Below, piece by piece: positions 15,865 through 25,243 of a stretch of DNA of 64,000 nucleotides; position 1 is the first letter of the stretch; each line of letters starts with the position of its first letter. A program made the position numbers and the translations under genes. The stretch is from the NCBI RefSeq assembly GCF_002272135.1, contig NZ_NPBF01000021.1:172095-236094 (forward strand). Direction: 5' to 3'. A model generated the notes under the pieces. That model saw nothing but the letters and a program-made list of their open reading frames with translations. It did not search any database and had not been told where the DNA came from. Source of the stretch: Virgibacillus sp. 7505 (GTDB lineage Bacteria; Bacillota; Bacilli; Bacillales; Amphibacillaceae).

Positions 15865-17490
15865 ATGGTAATACAACCAATGAGACTGGAAAGTCCGAAC
15901 AAATTGGTGGCCGATTATCGGGCAGAGCTTCCTTCTATTATGGGGAAATTCGATTTTTCTCCATTCCGCCAAGAAAGCTATGCGACTAGACTGGAGGAGC
16001 TTGAAGCTCGTGAGTTCCCGAGGGAGGCGCTAGTGGAACTCCTCCTCAAATGCAATAAAGAGTGGGGAGCGGATCAGGTAACGATCCAAAATATCAATAA
16101 ATTAGCTGATACGAATACAGTGGCTGTAGTCGGCGGGCAGCAGGCAGGCCTCTTCACGGGTCCTTTATTGACACTGCATAAGATCACCTCCATCATTTCC
16201 CTAGCTTCCGAGCAGAGTAAAAAACTGGGCTCGACGGTCATACCGGTGTTTTGGATAGCGGGTGAGGATCATGATGTGGAGGAGATCAATCACATCTTCC
16301 TGCCAAATCGTAACAAGTTGAAAAAAATCAAATGGAAACAGCATCTTACTGAAAAGATTGCAGCTTCTGATGTAGTGCTCGATAACGGTTTGATGCATGA
16401 TTTCTTGCAAGAAGTGATGGCTGCCTTGCCGGAGACAGCATATACAAAGGATATTCACTCTACTGTGAGTAATATATTGGATCAATCAGAGACATTCGTT
16501 GATTTCTTCGCGAAATTCATTCATTTCCTATACAAGGATACCGGTTTGGTGCTTTTGGATTCCGGGGATCAGGCACTGCGGCAAGTAGAGCGACCATTTT
16601 TCCGGGAGCTGATCAACAAGCAGCAGGAAATAAGCCATGGTGTTTATGGAGCATCTCAGGAGCTCCAGCAGATGGGTTATGCTGATGTGTTAGGTGCAGA
16701 AACAGAAGATGCTAACCTGTTCTGTTATATTGACGGTGAAAGAACGCTGCTTATACGCGACAGTGAGGGTAAGTGGCGAGGCAAAAATGATGAAGCAGTC
16801 TTTACGGAAGAAGAGCTGATGCTTATTGCGGAAACAGCGCCGGAAAGACTGAGCAATAATGTTGTCACGCGCCCTCTCATGCAGGACTACCTCCTGCCGG
16901 TGCTTGCTTTCATTGCCGGTCCTGGAGAAATCGCCTATTGGGCGAATCTGAAACCGGGTTTTCAGGCAGTCGGCTTTAATATGCCGCCCGTCATGCCGCG
17001 TCTTTCCTTCACGATGCTGGATGGCAAGACAGAAAAGCTGCTCAATCGTTATCGTTTGCGCCCCGAAAAAGCTATTGCATTTGGCGTTGAAGCGGAAAAA
17101 ATTCATTATCTAGCTGCACAGCAGCAGCCGCCGATTGCTGTTGTATCTGAACAAGTGAAGCGAGCAATGGCTGATTTGCACGCACCGCTCCGGCGAAGTG
17201 CGGCATCGATTGCAGATGATCTTGGCAGCCTGGCAGAAAAGAATCTCCGTCATTTGGAAGAGGATATCGATTTTCTGGTCAAACGTATGGAAGCTAGAAT
17301 TAAAGAGCAGCATGGTGTGGCTTTATCCCATTTTGACCATATTCAATGTATGCTTCACCCGGAAAATGGGCTGCAAGAGCGGACATGGAGTATCTTCCCT
17401 ATATGGAATATGCATGGAGTGGAGATTTGGCGCGAATTAGCGCAGAAAAGCTATGATTTCACCACTCCCCACCATATCGTAACGTTATAA
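15865..17490 (+). CDS. bshC: Bacillithiol biosynthesis cysteine-adding enzyme BshC
   Basis: 541-residue cytoplasmic enzyme (B. subtilis YllA) that adds cysteine to glucosaminyl-malate in the last step of bacillithiol synthesis. Seen: VGGQQAGLFTGPLLTLHK and IPVFWIAGEDHDVEEINH in the nucleotide-binding-like core (residues 90-145), GPGEIAYWANLKPGF near 352 and a long C-terminal coiled coil (about 430-500) that mediates dimerisation, ending in ERTWSIFPIWN. ATG with AAGGAG. Its presence implies that this organism uses bacillithiol as its low-molecular-weight thiol. Confidence 0.96.
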   Translation: MVIQPMRLESPNKLVADYRAELPSIMGKFDFSPFRQESYATRLEELEAREFPREALVELLLKCNKEWGADQVTIQNINKLADTNTVAVVGGQQAGLFTGPLLTLHKITSIISLASEQSKKLGSTVIPVFWIAGEDHDVEEINHIFLPNRNKLKKIKWKQHLTEKIAASDVVLDNGLMHDFLQEVMAALPETAYTKDIHSTVSNILDQSETFVDFFAKFIHFLYKDTGLVLLDSGDQALRQVERPFFRELINKQQEISHGVYGASQELQQMGYADVLGAETEDANLFCYIDGERTLLIRDSEGKWRGKNDEAVFTEEELMLIAETAPERLSNNVVTRPLMQDYLLPVLAFIAGPGEIAYWANLKPGFQAVGFNMPPVMPRLSFTMLDGKTEKLLNRYRLRPEKAIAFGVEAEKIHYLAAQQQPPIAVVSEQVKRAMADLHAPLRRSAASIADDLGSLAEKNLRHLEEDIDFLVKRMEARIKEQHGVALSHFDHIQCMLHPENGLQERTWSIFPIWNMHGVEIWRELAQKSYDFTTPHHIVTL

Positions 17491-17501
17491 TGAAACAGAA
17501 A

Positions 17502-17534
17502 GCGTGCCTGGTCGACGACCATGCACGTTTTTTT
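17502..17534 (+). terminator. Terminator after bshC
   Basis: CGTGC-TGGTCG / CGACCA-GCACG stem with one internal mismatch, followed by seven T. It isolates the dcw operon from upstream transcription. Confidence 0.85.
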
Positions 17535-17599
17535 GTGCACAAAACTCCGAAAAAGCGCTAGACAAGGGAGAAAATGCTAATAAAAAGTGTGAATATTGA

Positions 17600-17630
17600 G
17601 GTGGTGAAATGTGGGGGGATGTGGTACTAT
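17600..17630 (+). promoter_or_regulatory. mraZ promoter with MraZ-box direct repeats
   Basis: GTGG occurs at 17601, 17611 and 17621, exactly 10 bases apart, a spacing and core like the TGGGN repeats bound by MraZ in other bacteria. The third repeat runs into TGGTACTAT (17622-17630), an extended -10 element. A weak TGGTGA at 17602-17607 sits 17 bases before TACTAT. MraZ bound here would cover its own promoter. Confidence 0.7.
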
Positions 17631-17656
17631 GAAAATGGAAAGTGGGGGCGGAGTCT

Positions 17657-18088
17657 ATGTTCATGGGGGAATTTCAGCATTCGGTAGATACGAAAGGCCG
17701 TATTATCGTACCTGCCAAGTTCCGAGAAAACTTAGGGGAACGTTTCGTACTGACCCGAGGATTGGACCAATGTCTGTTTGGATACCCTATGGAGGAATGG
17801 AGACTCCTGGAAGAAAAACTAAAAAAGCTGCCATTGACCAAGAAGGATGCCCGTGCATTCACTCGCTTCTTCTTTTCAGGAGCAGTCGAATGTGAGCTTG
17901 ATAAGCAAGGGAGAATCAATATCCCTGCACCGCTCCGGAAATATGCGAAGCTGGAAAAGGACGTAGCCATCATTGGTGTGTCTGGACGGATCGAATTCTG
18001 GGCGGAGAGCGAATGGAATTCCTATTTTGATGAATCTGAGGAATCTTTTGCTGAAATCGCTGAAAATATGCTTGATTTCGATATTTGA
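17657..18088 (+). CDS. mraZ: Transcriptional regulator MraZ
   Basis: 143-residue DNA-binding protein with two SpoVT/AbrB-like domains. Seen: [20 protein letters not shown] at the N terminus, with DTKGR and a second copy of the motif as [10 protein letters not shown] near residue 85. In bacteria studied, MraZ represses or tunes the dcw operon by binding repeats before its own gene. The ATG at 17657 follows GGGGGCGGAG and keeps the invariant MF start; an upstream GTG at 17642 lies inside the ribosome site region. First gene of the dcw cluster. Confidence 0.95.
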   Translation: MFMGEFQHSVDTKGRIIVPAKFRENLGERFVLTRGLDQCLFGYPMEEWRLLEEKLKKLPLTKKDARAFTRFFFSGAVECELDKQGRINIPAPLRKYAKLEKDVAIIGVSGRIEFWAESEWNSYFDESEESFAEIAENMLDFDI

Positions 18089-18112
18089 TGGCAGTCGAAA
18101 GGATGTAAGAGC

Positions 18113-19072
18113 TTGTTTGAACATTATAGTGTGCTGAACAGAGAGACGATTGAAGGACTCAATGTGAAGCCAGAAGGTACATATGTGGATTGCACCCTAG
18201 GCGGAGGAGGTCACTCCGAAGTAATTTTGAAGCAGTTATCCGATAAAGGAAAACTGTATGCGTTTGACCAGGACAAGCAAGCCATCGAGGCCACAGCGGC
18301 AAGATTAGCGGAGTATGGCGATCGAATCGAATATATCCAGGCGAATTTCCGACATCTGAAAAGCGAATTAGAGGAAAGAGGCGTAACGGAAGTCGATGGT
18401 GTAGTATTCGACCTTGGCGTGTCCTCCCCACAGCTCGATCAGGCGGAAAGAGGATTCAGCTATCAGCACGATGCGCCGCTTGATATGCGCATGAACCAGC
18501 ATCAGGCGCTTTCTGCCTACGAGGTGGTTAATACGTGGTCTTACGAGCAGCTTGTACGGATTTTCTTCCAATATGGAGAAGAGAATTTTTCCAAGCAAGT
18601 TGCAAGAAAAATAGAGAAAAGACGAGAAACGAAACCGATTGAAACAACATTTGAACTTGTGGAAGTGATCAAGGAAGCGATTCCTGCACCAGCAAGAAGA
18701 AAAGGCGGCCATCCGGCCAAAAGAATCTTTCAGGCAATCCGGATTGCGGTAAATGACGAATTACAAGCATTCCGTGATGCGCTGCAGCAGACAGCAGAGA
18801 TAGTTGCAGTCGGGGGAAGGGTTTCAGTCATTACCTTCCACTCGCTGGAGGACAGAATGTGTAAGCAGGCATTTAAATCATGGAGCACACCGCTGCCGGT
18901 TCCGCGCAATATCCCAATTTTGCCGGAGGACAGCAAGGCACCGTTTGCTCTCATTACGAGAAAGCCGATATTGGCAAGTGATGAGGAACTGGAAGATAAC
19001 AGAAGATCCCGTTCCGCCAAACTCCGCGTAGCAGAAAAAATAAAACCGTGGAGTTCGAAATTCGAATTCTAA
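18113..19072 (+). CDS. rsmH: 16S rRNA (cytosine(1402)-N4)-methyltransferase
   Basis: 319-residue SAM-dependent enzyme (MraW) that makes the N4-methyl group of m4Cm1402 in the ribosomal P site. Seen: N-terminal [17 protein letters not shown] motif [14 protein letters not shown] near residue 30, [20 protein letters not shown] near 96, and [13 protein letters not shown] near 245. TTG start with AAAGGATG 7 bases upstream. The usual MraW length and dcw position make this secure. Confidence 0.97.
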   Translation: MFEHYSVLNRETIEGLNVKPEGTYVDCTLGGGGHSEVILKQLSDKGKLYAFDQDKQAIEATAARLAEYGDRIEYIQANFRHLKSELEERGVTEVDGVVFDLGVSSPQLDQAERGFSYQHDAPLDMRMNQHQALSAYEVVNTWSYEQLVRIFFQYGEENFSKQVARKIEKRRETKPIETTFELVEVIKEAIPAPARRKGGHPAKRIFQAIRIAVNDELQAFRDALQQTAEIVAVGGRVSVITFHSLEDRMCKQAFKSWSTPLPVPRNIPILPEDSKAPFALITRKPILASDEELEDNRRSRSAKLRVAEKIKPWSSKFEF

Positions 19073-19090
19073 TACAGGGGAGGAATAAGC

Positions 19091-19471
19091 TTGAGCGCAG
19101 AACGTGCAAGAAGCTGGCAGCAGAGCAGTCCGGCACAAAGACCGCAGCAGCAGCCTAAACGACAGGTAAAAGTAAAAGTTCATAAGAAAACGTGGATTAC
19201 GCCGGGAGAGAAGGTTCTATATGCCGTTTTCAGTCTAGTTATCTTGGCTGCAGCAGCTTATTTCGTCACCTTCGCAGCTTCCACGTATAATGTGAACCGA
19301 GACTTGGAAGCACTGGATTCTGAAATCAGCCACCAGAAGGTTGCGAATACAGATCTGACTTATGAAGTGAAGGAATTGAGCAAGCCGGAGCGCATCATCG
19401 ATATCGCACGTGATGCAGGTCTGAAGGTACAAAGTGCCAAAGTAAAAGAAGCAAACAAAGTCTCTGAATAA
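19091..19471 (+). CDS. ftsL: Cell division protein FtsL
   Basis: 126-residue bitopic membrane protein of the divisome that forms a complex with DivIC and DivIB and supports the PBP2B/FtsW synthase. Seen: basic cytoplasmic N terminus rich in Gln/Arg/Lys, one membrane helix (about residues 42-62, LYAVFSLVILAAAAYFV), then an extracytoplasmic heptad coiled coil (about 68-105). TTG start after GGGGAGG. Length matches B. subtilis FtsL. Confidence 0.93.
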   Translation: MSAERARSWQQSSPAQRPQQQPKRQVKVKVHKKTWITPGEKVLYAVFSLVILAAAAYFVTFAASTYNVNRDLEALDSEISHQKVANTDLTYEVKELSKPERIIDIARDAGLKVQSAKVKEANKVSE

Positions 19472-19487
19472 GAAAGGTACTGTCAAT

Positions 19488-21626
19488 ATGAAAAAGAACA
19501 AGACAACACAGAGAATGGCGATGGTTCTGTTATCCGTTTTTGCCTTGCTCTTTCTTGTCTTAGCTGGACGTTTCTTGTTCATCCAGGCATCCGGTGAAGT
19601 TGCTGGAGTTAATTTAAAGAAATTTGCAGAAAGTAAGCGGACTGACTCGTATACGCTCGAAGCTACGAGAGGGAAGATACTGGATCGCAATGGAATGGAG
19701 TTGGCGTATGATCAGCCAACTTATTCTATTTATGCGATTGTTAGTGAAGAGTATTCCGCGGATAAAGAACATCCGATCCATGTAACGAATGTGGATAAGA
19801 CGGCAAAAGAAATTGCTGAAATCATCGGGGCAGATGAAAATGATCTGAAAAAACGGCTCCAGGATGGAATTGACGGCGGCAAGTTCCAGGTGGAATTCGG
19901 TTCCGCGGGAAGCGGATTGTCTCAGGATCAGAAGAAGAAGATTGAAGACCTCGAGTTGCCTGGAATCCAGTTTACAGAAGAAGCAGAGCGCTTCTATCCG
20001 AATGGTACTTTTGCTTCGCAAGTAATTGGGCTGGCACAGCGACAAGATGGTGTGATTACTGGCTTAACAGGAATTGAACAACAGCTGAATGATCAGCTTG
20101 CAGGTAAAAACGGGAATATATCCTATGAACAAGATGGTTATGGATACAAGCTGCTGAATCCGAATGAAGAAGTGCAGGCAGCCCAAGATGGGGATAATGT
20201 CTATCTGACTATTGATCAGAAAATCCAGACTTTACTGGAGGATACACTCACCCAAGTGGATGATAAATGGAACCCTAAGAAAATCAGTGCAGTCGTCATG
20301 AATCCAAAAACAGGTGAGATTGTAGCGATGAGCAACCGCCCAAGCTATGATCCGAACGATCCAGAGAATGTAGAAAACTGGTACAATGACTCCATTTCAA
20401 ATCCGATGGAACCCGGATCGACTATGAAAATGTTCACAGTCGCGTCTGCTATCGAAGAGGGGAAATGGAATCCGGATGAAAAATATAAGTCCGGATCATA
20501 CAAACCGGATAGCAAAACAACAATCAGTGACTGGAATAAGGGTGGCTGGGGATCCATAACTTACTTAGAAGGTATGCAGCGTTCATCCAATGTTATGGTC
20601 GCGAATCTTGTTGCAAATAAAATTGGTGAGGACAAGTTTCTGGAATATCTAAAGAAATTCCACTTTGACCAGAAAACGGGCATTGATCTTCCTGGTGAGA
20701 TACCTGGCACCATTCTATATAACTATCAATCTGAAAAGATTAGTACATCATATGGTCAAGGAACCACTGCAACCCCGATTCAGATGATTACGGCTGCCAG
20801 TGCGATTGCCAATGATGGAAAGATGGTTACGCCACATATCATTGACAAGATTGTCAATCCGGATACGAAGAAGGTTGTCGAGCAGAAGAAAACAGAAGTA
20901 CAAGGCAAACCTATTTCTAAGGATACAGCTGACGAAACACTAAAGATACTTGAATCGGTCGTAACATCCAAACATGGCACTGGAAAACCGTTTAAATTGG
21001 ATGATTATAGCGTAGCTGGTAAAACCGGTACAGCACAAATACCAAATCCAAACGGTGGCGGCTATATGCAAGGCAAGAATAATTATCTATTCTCCTTCCT
21101 TGGCATGGCACCTGCTGATGATCCAGAATTGATCATGTATGTATCTGTGCTCCAGCCTGAATTGAGTGAAACGGAAACTGGCAGTGAACCATCCGCCTTC
21201 ATCTTCAAAAATGTAATGGAAAATGCGCTGCACTATATGGATATCAGTCCGGACCAAGCGGACGATAAAAATGAGGTTTCTGAAAAACGAGTGCCGGATA
21301 TTGAAGGCATGTCTACTCGTGCTACGAAGAAAGCGCTAGAAGACACTGGAATGGATGTAGTTGTTGTCGGTGAGGGAGATAAGGTTGCCAAAACGAGTGT
21401 TGAAAGCGGGCAAACCGTTCTGGAAGGCGAGCGCGCCATCATCGTCACGGATGAGCCGACGATGCCGGATATTAATGGATGGTCCATGCGTGAAGTGCTT
21501 GAATTGGGTGAACTGCTCCAGCTGGATGTGGAAACAATCAACAGCGGCTACGCCAAGACACAAAGCATCAAAAAAGGAACGAAACTGAATAAGAACGACT
21601 ATCTTGCTGTCGAATTCTCGACATAA
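19488..21626 (+). CDS. pbpB: Penicillin-binding protein 2B (septal transpeptidase)
   Basis: 712-residue class B penicillin-binding protein for septal peptidoglycan cross-linking. Seen: short cytoplasmic tail and membrane helix (about residues 10-32), PBP-dimer domain (about 60-240), transpeptidase domain with active Ser in GSTMKMF near 309, SSN near 366 and GKTGTAQ near 510, then two C-terminal PASTA domains (about 595-712). ATG with an AGAAAGG site. Follows ftsL by 16 bases, so cotranscribed. The PASTA domains probably bind muropeptides or glycan. Confidence 0.96.
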   Translation: MKKNKTTQRMAMVLLSVFALLFLVLAGRFLFIQASGEVAGVNLKKFAESKRTDSYTLEATRGKILDRNGMELAYDQPTYSIYAIVSEEYSADKEHPIHVTNVDKTAKEIAEIIGADENDLKKRLQDGIDGGKFQVEFGSAGSGLSQDQKKKIEDLELPGIQFTEEAERFYPNGTFASQVIGLAQRQDGVITGLTGIEQQLNDQLAGKNGNISYEQDGYGYKLLNPNEEVQAAQDGDNVYLTIDQKIQTLLEDTLTQVDDKWNPKKISAVVMNPKTGEIVAMSNRPSYDPNDPENVENWYNDSISNPMEPGSTMKMFTVASAIEEGKWNPDEKYKSGSYKPDSKTTISDWNKGGWGSITYLEGMQRSSNVMVANLVANKIGEDKFLEYLKKFHFDQKTGIDLPGEIPGTILYNYQSEKISTSYGQGTTATPIQMITAASAIANDGKMVTPHIIDKIVNPDTKKVVEQKKTEVQGKPISKDTADETLKILESVVTSKHGTGKPFKLDDYSVAGKTGTAQIPNPNGGGYMQGKNNYLFSFLGMAPADDPELIMYVSVLQPELSETETGSEPSAFIFKNVMENALHYMDISPDQADDKNEVSEKRVPDIEGMSTRATKKALEDTGMDVVVVGEGDKVAKTSVESGQTVLEGERAIIVTDEPTMPDINGWSMREVLELGELLQLDVETINSGYAKTQSIKKGTKLNKNDYLAVEFST

Positions 21627-21709
21627 GAAAAACGGACAGTGGTCTATCCGCTTGCCAACCATCATAACATGGATACAAGCCTACCTTTGTATACGAGGGA
21701 GAGATTTGT

Positions 21710-23644
21710 TTGAAGAGAGTATCCAATGTTACGATGCGCAAGCGGTTGGTCACTGTTTTTGTTTTGGCTTTTATCGTGTTCCTTGTTATCGGAATCCGAT
21801 TAGCATATGTCCAGTTCGTCTTAGGTAAAGACTTAGTGGACAAGGCTGAGGATTCCTGGAGCAGGAATATCACATTTGAGCCGGAAAGAGGAAAGATACT
21901 TGACCGTAATGGTGAGGTGCTGGCAGAGAATGTGTCCGCACCGACTGTCATGGTCGTACCACGTCAGATCAAGGATCCTGAAAAGACAGCCGAGAAGCTG
22001 GCAGAAATTCTTGGGATGGAAAAGGACAAGGCAATGCAGCACGTGACGAAGAAGGCATCTATCGAAAGAATTCACCCTGAAGGACGAAAAATTTCCGAAG
22101 AGCAGGCAGAAGCAATTCAGGCGCTGAACATGGAGGGCGTTTATATTGCCAAAGATTCAAAACGGCACTATCCAAATGGGGATTATCTGTCTCATGTACT
22201 TGGTTTCAGCGGTATAGATAACCAGGGGTTGATGGGCCTGGAGGCATACTATGATGAAGAACTGAGCGGAGAATCAGGCAGCCTGTCGTTTTTCTCTGAT
22301 GCAAAAGGGCATCGATTGGAAGATATGGCAGATGTCTATTCACCGCCGACGGATGGTATGGACCTTCAGCTGACGATTGACTCTGATATCCAGACAATTA
22401 TAGAGCGGGAACTGGATAATGCAGAAGCAAAATATAATCCGGATGGTGCGATTGCACTGGCTGTAGATCCTGATACAGGTGAAATCCTCGGAATGTCCTC
22501 GAGACCTTCATTCGAACCGGAAAATTACAATGAAGCCGATCCTGATACGTATAACAGGAATCTGCCGATTTGGAGTTCGTATGAGCCAGGTAGTACATTT
22601 AAGATCATCACACTTGCTGCGGCACTTGAAGAGAAGGTAGTTGACCTTGAGAACGATCATTTCCATGACAGCGGAGCTATCAAAGTGGATGGTGCCACCT
22701 TGCATTGCTGGAAACGCGGCGGACATGGTGATCAAACATATTTAGAGGTTGTACAAAATTCTTGTAACCCAGGTTTTGTCTCACTAGGGCAGAAGCTAGG
22801 GACGGACCGTCTATTCTCTTATATCAAGGATTTTGGGTTCGGTGAGAAAACTGGTATCGATTTGCAAGGGGAAGGAAAAGGTATTTTATTCGATCCCGCG
22901 AAAATCGGGCAGGTAGAGACAGCAACCACTGCTTTCGGACAAGGTGTTTCCGTCACTCCGATTCAGCAAGTGATGGGTGTATCAGCTGCTATCAATGGAG
23001 GCTACTTATACCAGCCTCATATCGCCAAGTCATGGAAGGATCCAGTTACCGGTGACACGGAAACAGCCACCGAGACAGTCATGAAACGACGGGTAGTGTC
23101 AGAGGATACATCAGAACAGGTTCGTCATGCATTGGAAAACGTTGTAGCAAAAGGGACAGGACGAGGAGCTTACCGGGAAGGGTTCCGGATTGGCGGTAAA
23201 ACAGGAACAGCCCAGAAAGTGGGAGCCAACGGAACCTATATGGAAAACAACTATATTCTTTCCTTCATCGGATTTGCACCTGCCAATGACCCTGAAATCG
23301 TGGTCTACCTTGCTATAGATAATCCGAAAAACACAATCCAATTCGGTGGTAAAGTGGCAGCGCCGATTGTAGGTACTATTCTGGAGGACAGCCTTCGTTC
23401 AATGGGAGTAGAACCGCAGACGGATGGATTGGAGAAATCTTACAGCTGGCCGGAAGAGCCGCCAGCAGAAGCACCTGATTTTGTCGGTATGAAAAAGCGG
23501 GAACTGACAGAATATTACACTACACTGAACTTGGAATTGAGCGGAACCGGCGAATATATCATCGATCAAGAACCAAAAGCTGGAATAAAGATGGAAGCAG
23601 GATCCACTATCCGCCTGTATTTATCTGAAAACCCGCCTGAATAA
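21710..23644 (+). CDS. spoVD: Stage V sporulation protein SpoVD
   Basis: 644-residue class B penicillin-binding protein that works with SpoVE to make the spore cortex. Seen: membrane helix (about residues 12-34), PBP dimer domain, transpeptidase domain with Ser in PGSTFKI near 295, NSCNPGFV (SxN-type) near 349 and GGKTGTAQK near 490, and one C-terminal PASTA domain (about 585-640). SpoVD carries a Cys pair reduced by StoA in B. subtilis; Cys residues occur at TLHCWKR and NSCNPG here. TTG start with AGGGAGAG. The 83-base gap before it may hold a sporulation promoter, but no clear sigma-E site is seen. Confidence 0.94.
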   Translation: MKRVSNVTMRKRLVTVFVLAFIVFLVIGIRLAYVQFVLGKDLVDKAEDSWSRNITFEPERGKILDRNGEVLAENVSAPTVMVVPRQIKDPEKTAEKLAEILGMEKDKAMQHVTKKASIERIHPEGRKISEEQAEAIQALNMEGVYIAKDSKRHYPNGDYLSHVLGFSGIDNQGLMGLEAYYDEELSGESGSLSFFSDAKGHRLEDMADVYSPPTDGMDLQLTIDSDIQTIIERELDNAEAKYNPDGAIALAVDPDTGEILGMSSRPSFEPENYNEADPDTYNRNLPIWSSYEPGSTFKIITLAAALEEKVVDLENDHFHDSGAIKVDGATLHCWKRGGHGDQTYLEVVQNSCNPGFVSLGQKLGTDRLFSYIKDFGFGEKTGIDLQGEGKGILFDPAKIGQVETATTAFGQGVSVTPIQQVMGVSAAINGGYLYQPHIAKSWKDPVTGDTETATETVMKRRVVSEDTSEQVRHALENVVAKGTGRGAYREGFRIGGKTGTAQKVGANGTYMENNYILSFIGFAPANDPEIVVYLAIDNPKNTIQFGGKVAAPIVGTILEDSLRSMGVEPQTDGLEKSYSWPEEPPAEAPDFVGMKKRELTEYYTTLNLELSGTGEYIIDQEPKAGIKMEAGSTIRLYLSENPPE

Positions 23645-23676
23645 ATCGGATGAACCATTCCTGCGGACATAAATTC

Positions 23677-23685
23677 TGGTATAAT
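23677..23685 (+). promoter_or_regulatory. Extended -10 promoter upstream of murE
   Basis: TGGTATAAT, a perfect extended -10, between spoVD and murE; the -35 is poor. It would restore vegetative transcription of murE-murF-mraY-murD after the sporulation gene spoVD. Confidence 0.5.
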
Positions 23686-23765
23686 GGGGAAAGGTTTTTA
23701 CGCCTCAATCAATCAAAATAATATTACTTTGCATTTTGTAAGGATAAATGAAGGACGTGGCAGCT

Positions 23766-25241
23766 TTGAAACTAGCAGTACTTTTGTCCGCACTGCCTTT
23801 TTACGAACAGCAGGCGGCCCATGAAGAAATCGACATTACCGGATTGACAATCGATTCCCGGGAAATTAAATCTGGCAATCTATTCATATGCATAGACGGA
23901 GCAGTAGTCGACGGACATACGTTTGCCAGACAGGCCGAGGAGCAAGGGGCGGCGGCTATTTTAGCCGAACGTCCGCTGGATGTATCCATTCCAGTTATTC
24001 TAGTCAAAGACACGCTTCGCGCTTTGGCTCCATTAGCGAATACTTTCTATGGTCACCCATCGAAAGAGATGCGGGTGATCGGTATTACTGGTACCAATGG
24101 CAAGACGAGCATGACATATTTGCTTGAAAGTATTTTCCGCGCTAATGAGGAAGCTACTGGAGTGATTGGTACGATTCAGATGAAGATCAAGGACGAGACG
24201 TTTCCGGTGAAAAATACGACACCGGATGCGCTGTTCCTGCAAAAAGGGTTCCGTAATATGGTCGATGAAGGAGTCGATACGGCTGTCATCGAGGTATCTT
24301 CCCATGCTTTGGACAGGGGACGAGTACATGGCACCGATTTTGATATCGCTGTATTCACGAATCTATCACAGGATCATCTTGATTATCATGAAAGCTTTGA
24401 GGACTACTTCCATGCGAAAAGTCTTTTATTCTCTCAGCTTGGCAATACCTTCGATCCAAAGCATCCGAAGTACGCCGTAATCAATGCAGATGACCGTTAC
24501 GCTGAAGCATTGATCAAATCAACTGCACAGCCAATTTGCACGTACGGGATCGATAAGGATGCAGACATTATGGCCAAGGATATTCAGCTGGCATCCAACG
24601 GTACTACTTTCTTACTTCAAACACCGAAGGGCGAAGCGAGAATAACGAGCAAGCTGATGGGTAAATTCAATGTCTATAATATGCTTGCTGCTGTAGGAGC
24701 CGCTATTTGCAGCGGTATACCGTTTGCGACGATCTGCAGTACACTGCATGAGACGACTGGTGTAGCAGGCCGCTTCGAGCCTGTCATGGCAGGACAGTCT
24801 TTTGGGGTGATTGTAGACTATGCACACACACCGGATTCCTTGGAGAATGTCCTGACGACGATAAAATCATTCGTGAAGGGCAATATAATTACAGTGGTAG
24901 GCTGTGGCGGTGACCGCGATAAAACAAAACGCCCGCTTATGGCAGGAAAAGCTGTCCAATATTCGGATACATCCATTTTCACAGCGGATAATCCGCGTTC
25001 TGAGGACCCGCAAGCTATCCTTGAGGATATGATCAGAGGATTGGAATCCGACCAGTATGCTGTCGTACCAGACCGGGCAGAAGCGATTCAGCGTGCTATC
25101 GACCTTGCAGGAAATGACGATATCGTCTTGATAGCAGGTAAAGGGCATGAGACATATCAGATCGTAGGAAATCAGGTTCTTGATTTCGATGATCGTCTAG
25201 TTGCAGCACAAGCCATTAAAAGAGCGGGATTAGGAGAATGA
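23766..25241 (+). CDS. murE: UDP-MurNAc-L-Ala-D-Glu:meso-diaminopimelate ligase
   Basis: Mur ligase that adds meso-diaminopimelate to UDP-MurNAc-L-Ala-D-Glu using ATP. Seen: P-loop GITGTNGKTSMTYLLE near residue 105, NTTPDAL (substrate loop), the Mur-ligase HALDRGRV segment and the DNPR motif (FTADNPRSEDP near 410) that specifies meso-DAP rather than Lys. So the wall is DAP-type. The TTG at 23766 matches the family N terminus and has AAGGA 10 bases upstream; an ATG at 23748 is possible but has only 3-base spacing from its own AAGGA. About 491 residues. Overlaps murF by 4 bases if murF starts at 25238. Confidence 0.94.
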   Translation: MKLAVLLSALPFYEQQAAHEEIDITGLTIDSREIKSGNLFICIDGAVVDGHTFARQAEEQGAAAILAERPLDVSIPVILVKDTLRALAPLANTFYGHPSKEMRVIGITGTNGKTSMTYLLESIFRANEEATGVIGTIQMKIKDETFPVKNTTPDALFLQKGFRNMVDEGVDTAVIEVSSHALDRGRVHGTDFDIAVFTNLSQDHLDYHESFEDYFHAKSLLFSQLGNTFDPKHPKYAVINADDRYAEALIKSTAQPICTYGIDKDADIMAKDIQLASNGTTFLLQTPKGEARITSKLMGKFNVYNMLAAVGAAICSGIPFATICSTLHETTGVAGRFEPVMAGQSFGVIVDYAHTPDSLENVLTTIKSFVKGNIITVVGCGGDRDKTKRPLMAGKAVQYSDTSIFTADNPRSEDPQAILEDMIRGLESDQYAVVPDRAEAIQRAIDLAGNDDIVLIAGKGHETYQIVGNQVLDFDDRLVAAQAIKRAGLGE

Positions 25242-25243
25242 CG

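Noticed and set aside
16690..17106. Minus-strand open frames within bshC
   Set aside because: Shadows of the bshC coding frame with no start signals.
21627..21709. Sigma-E promoter before spoVD
   Set aside because: The best -10-like string (GATACAAG) matches poorly and has no -35 partner.
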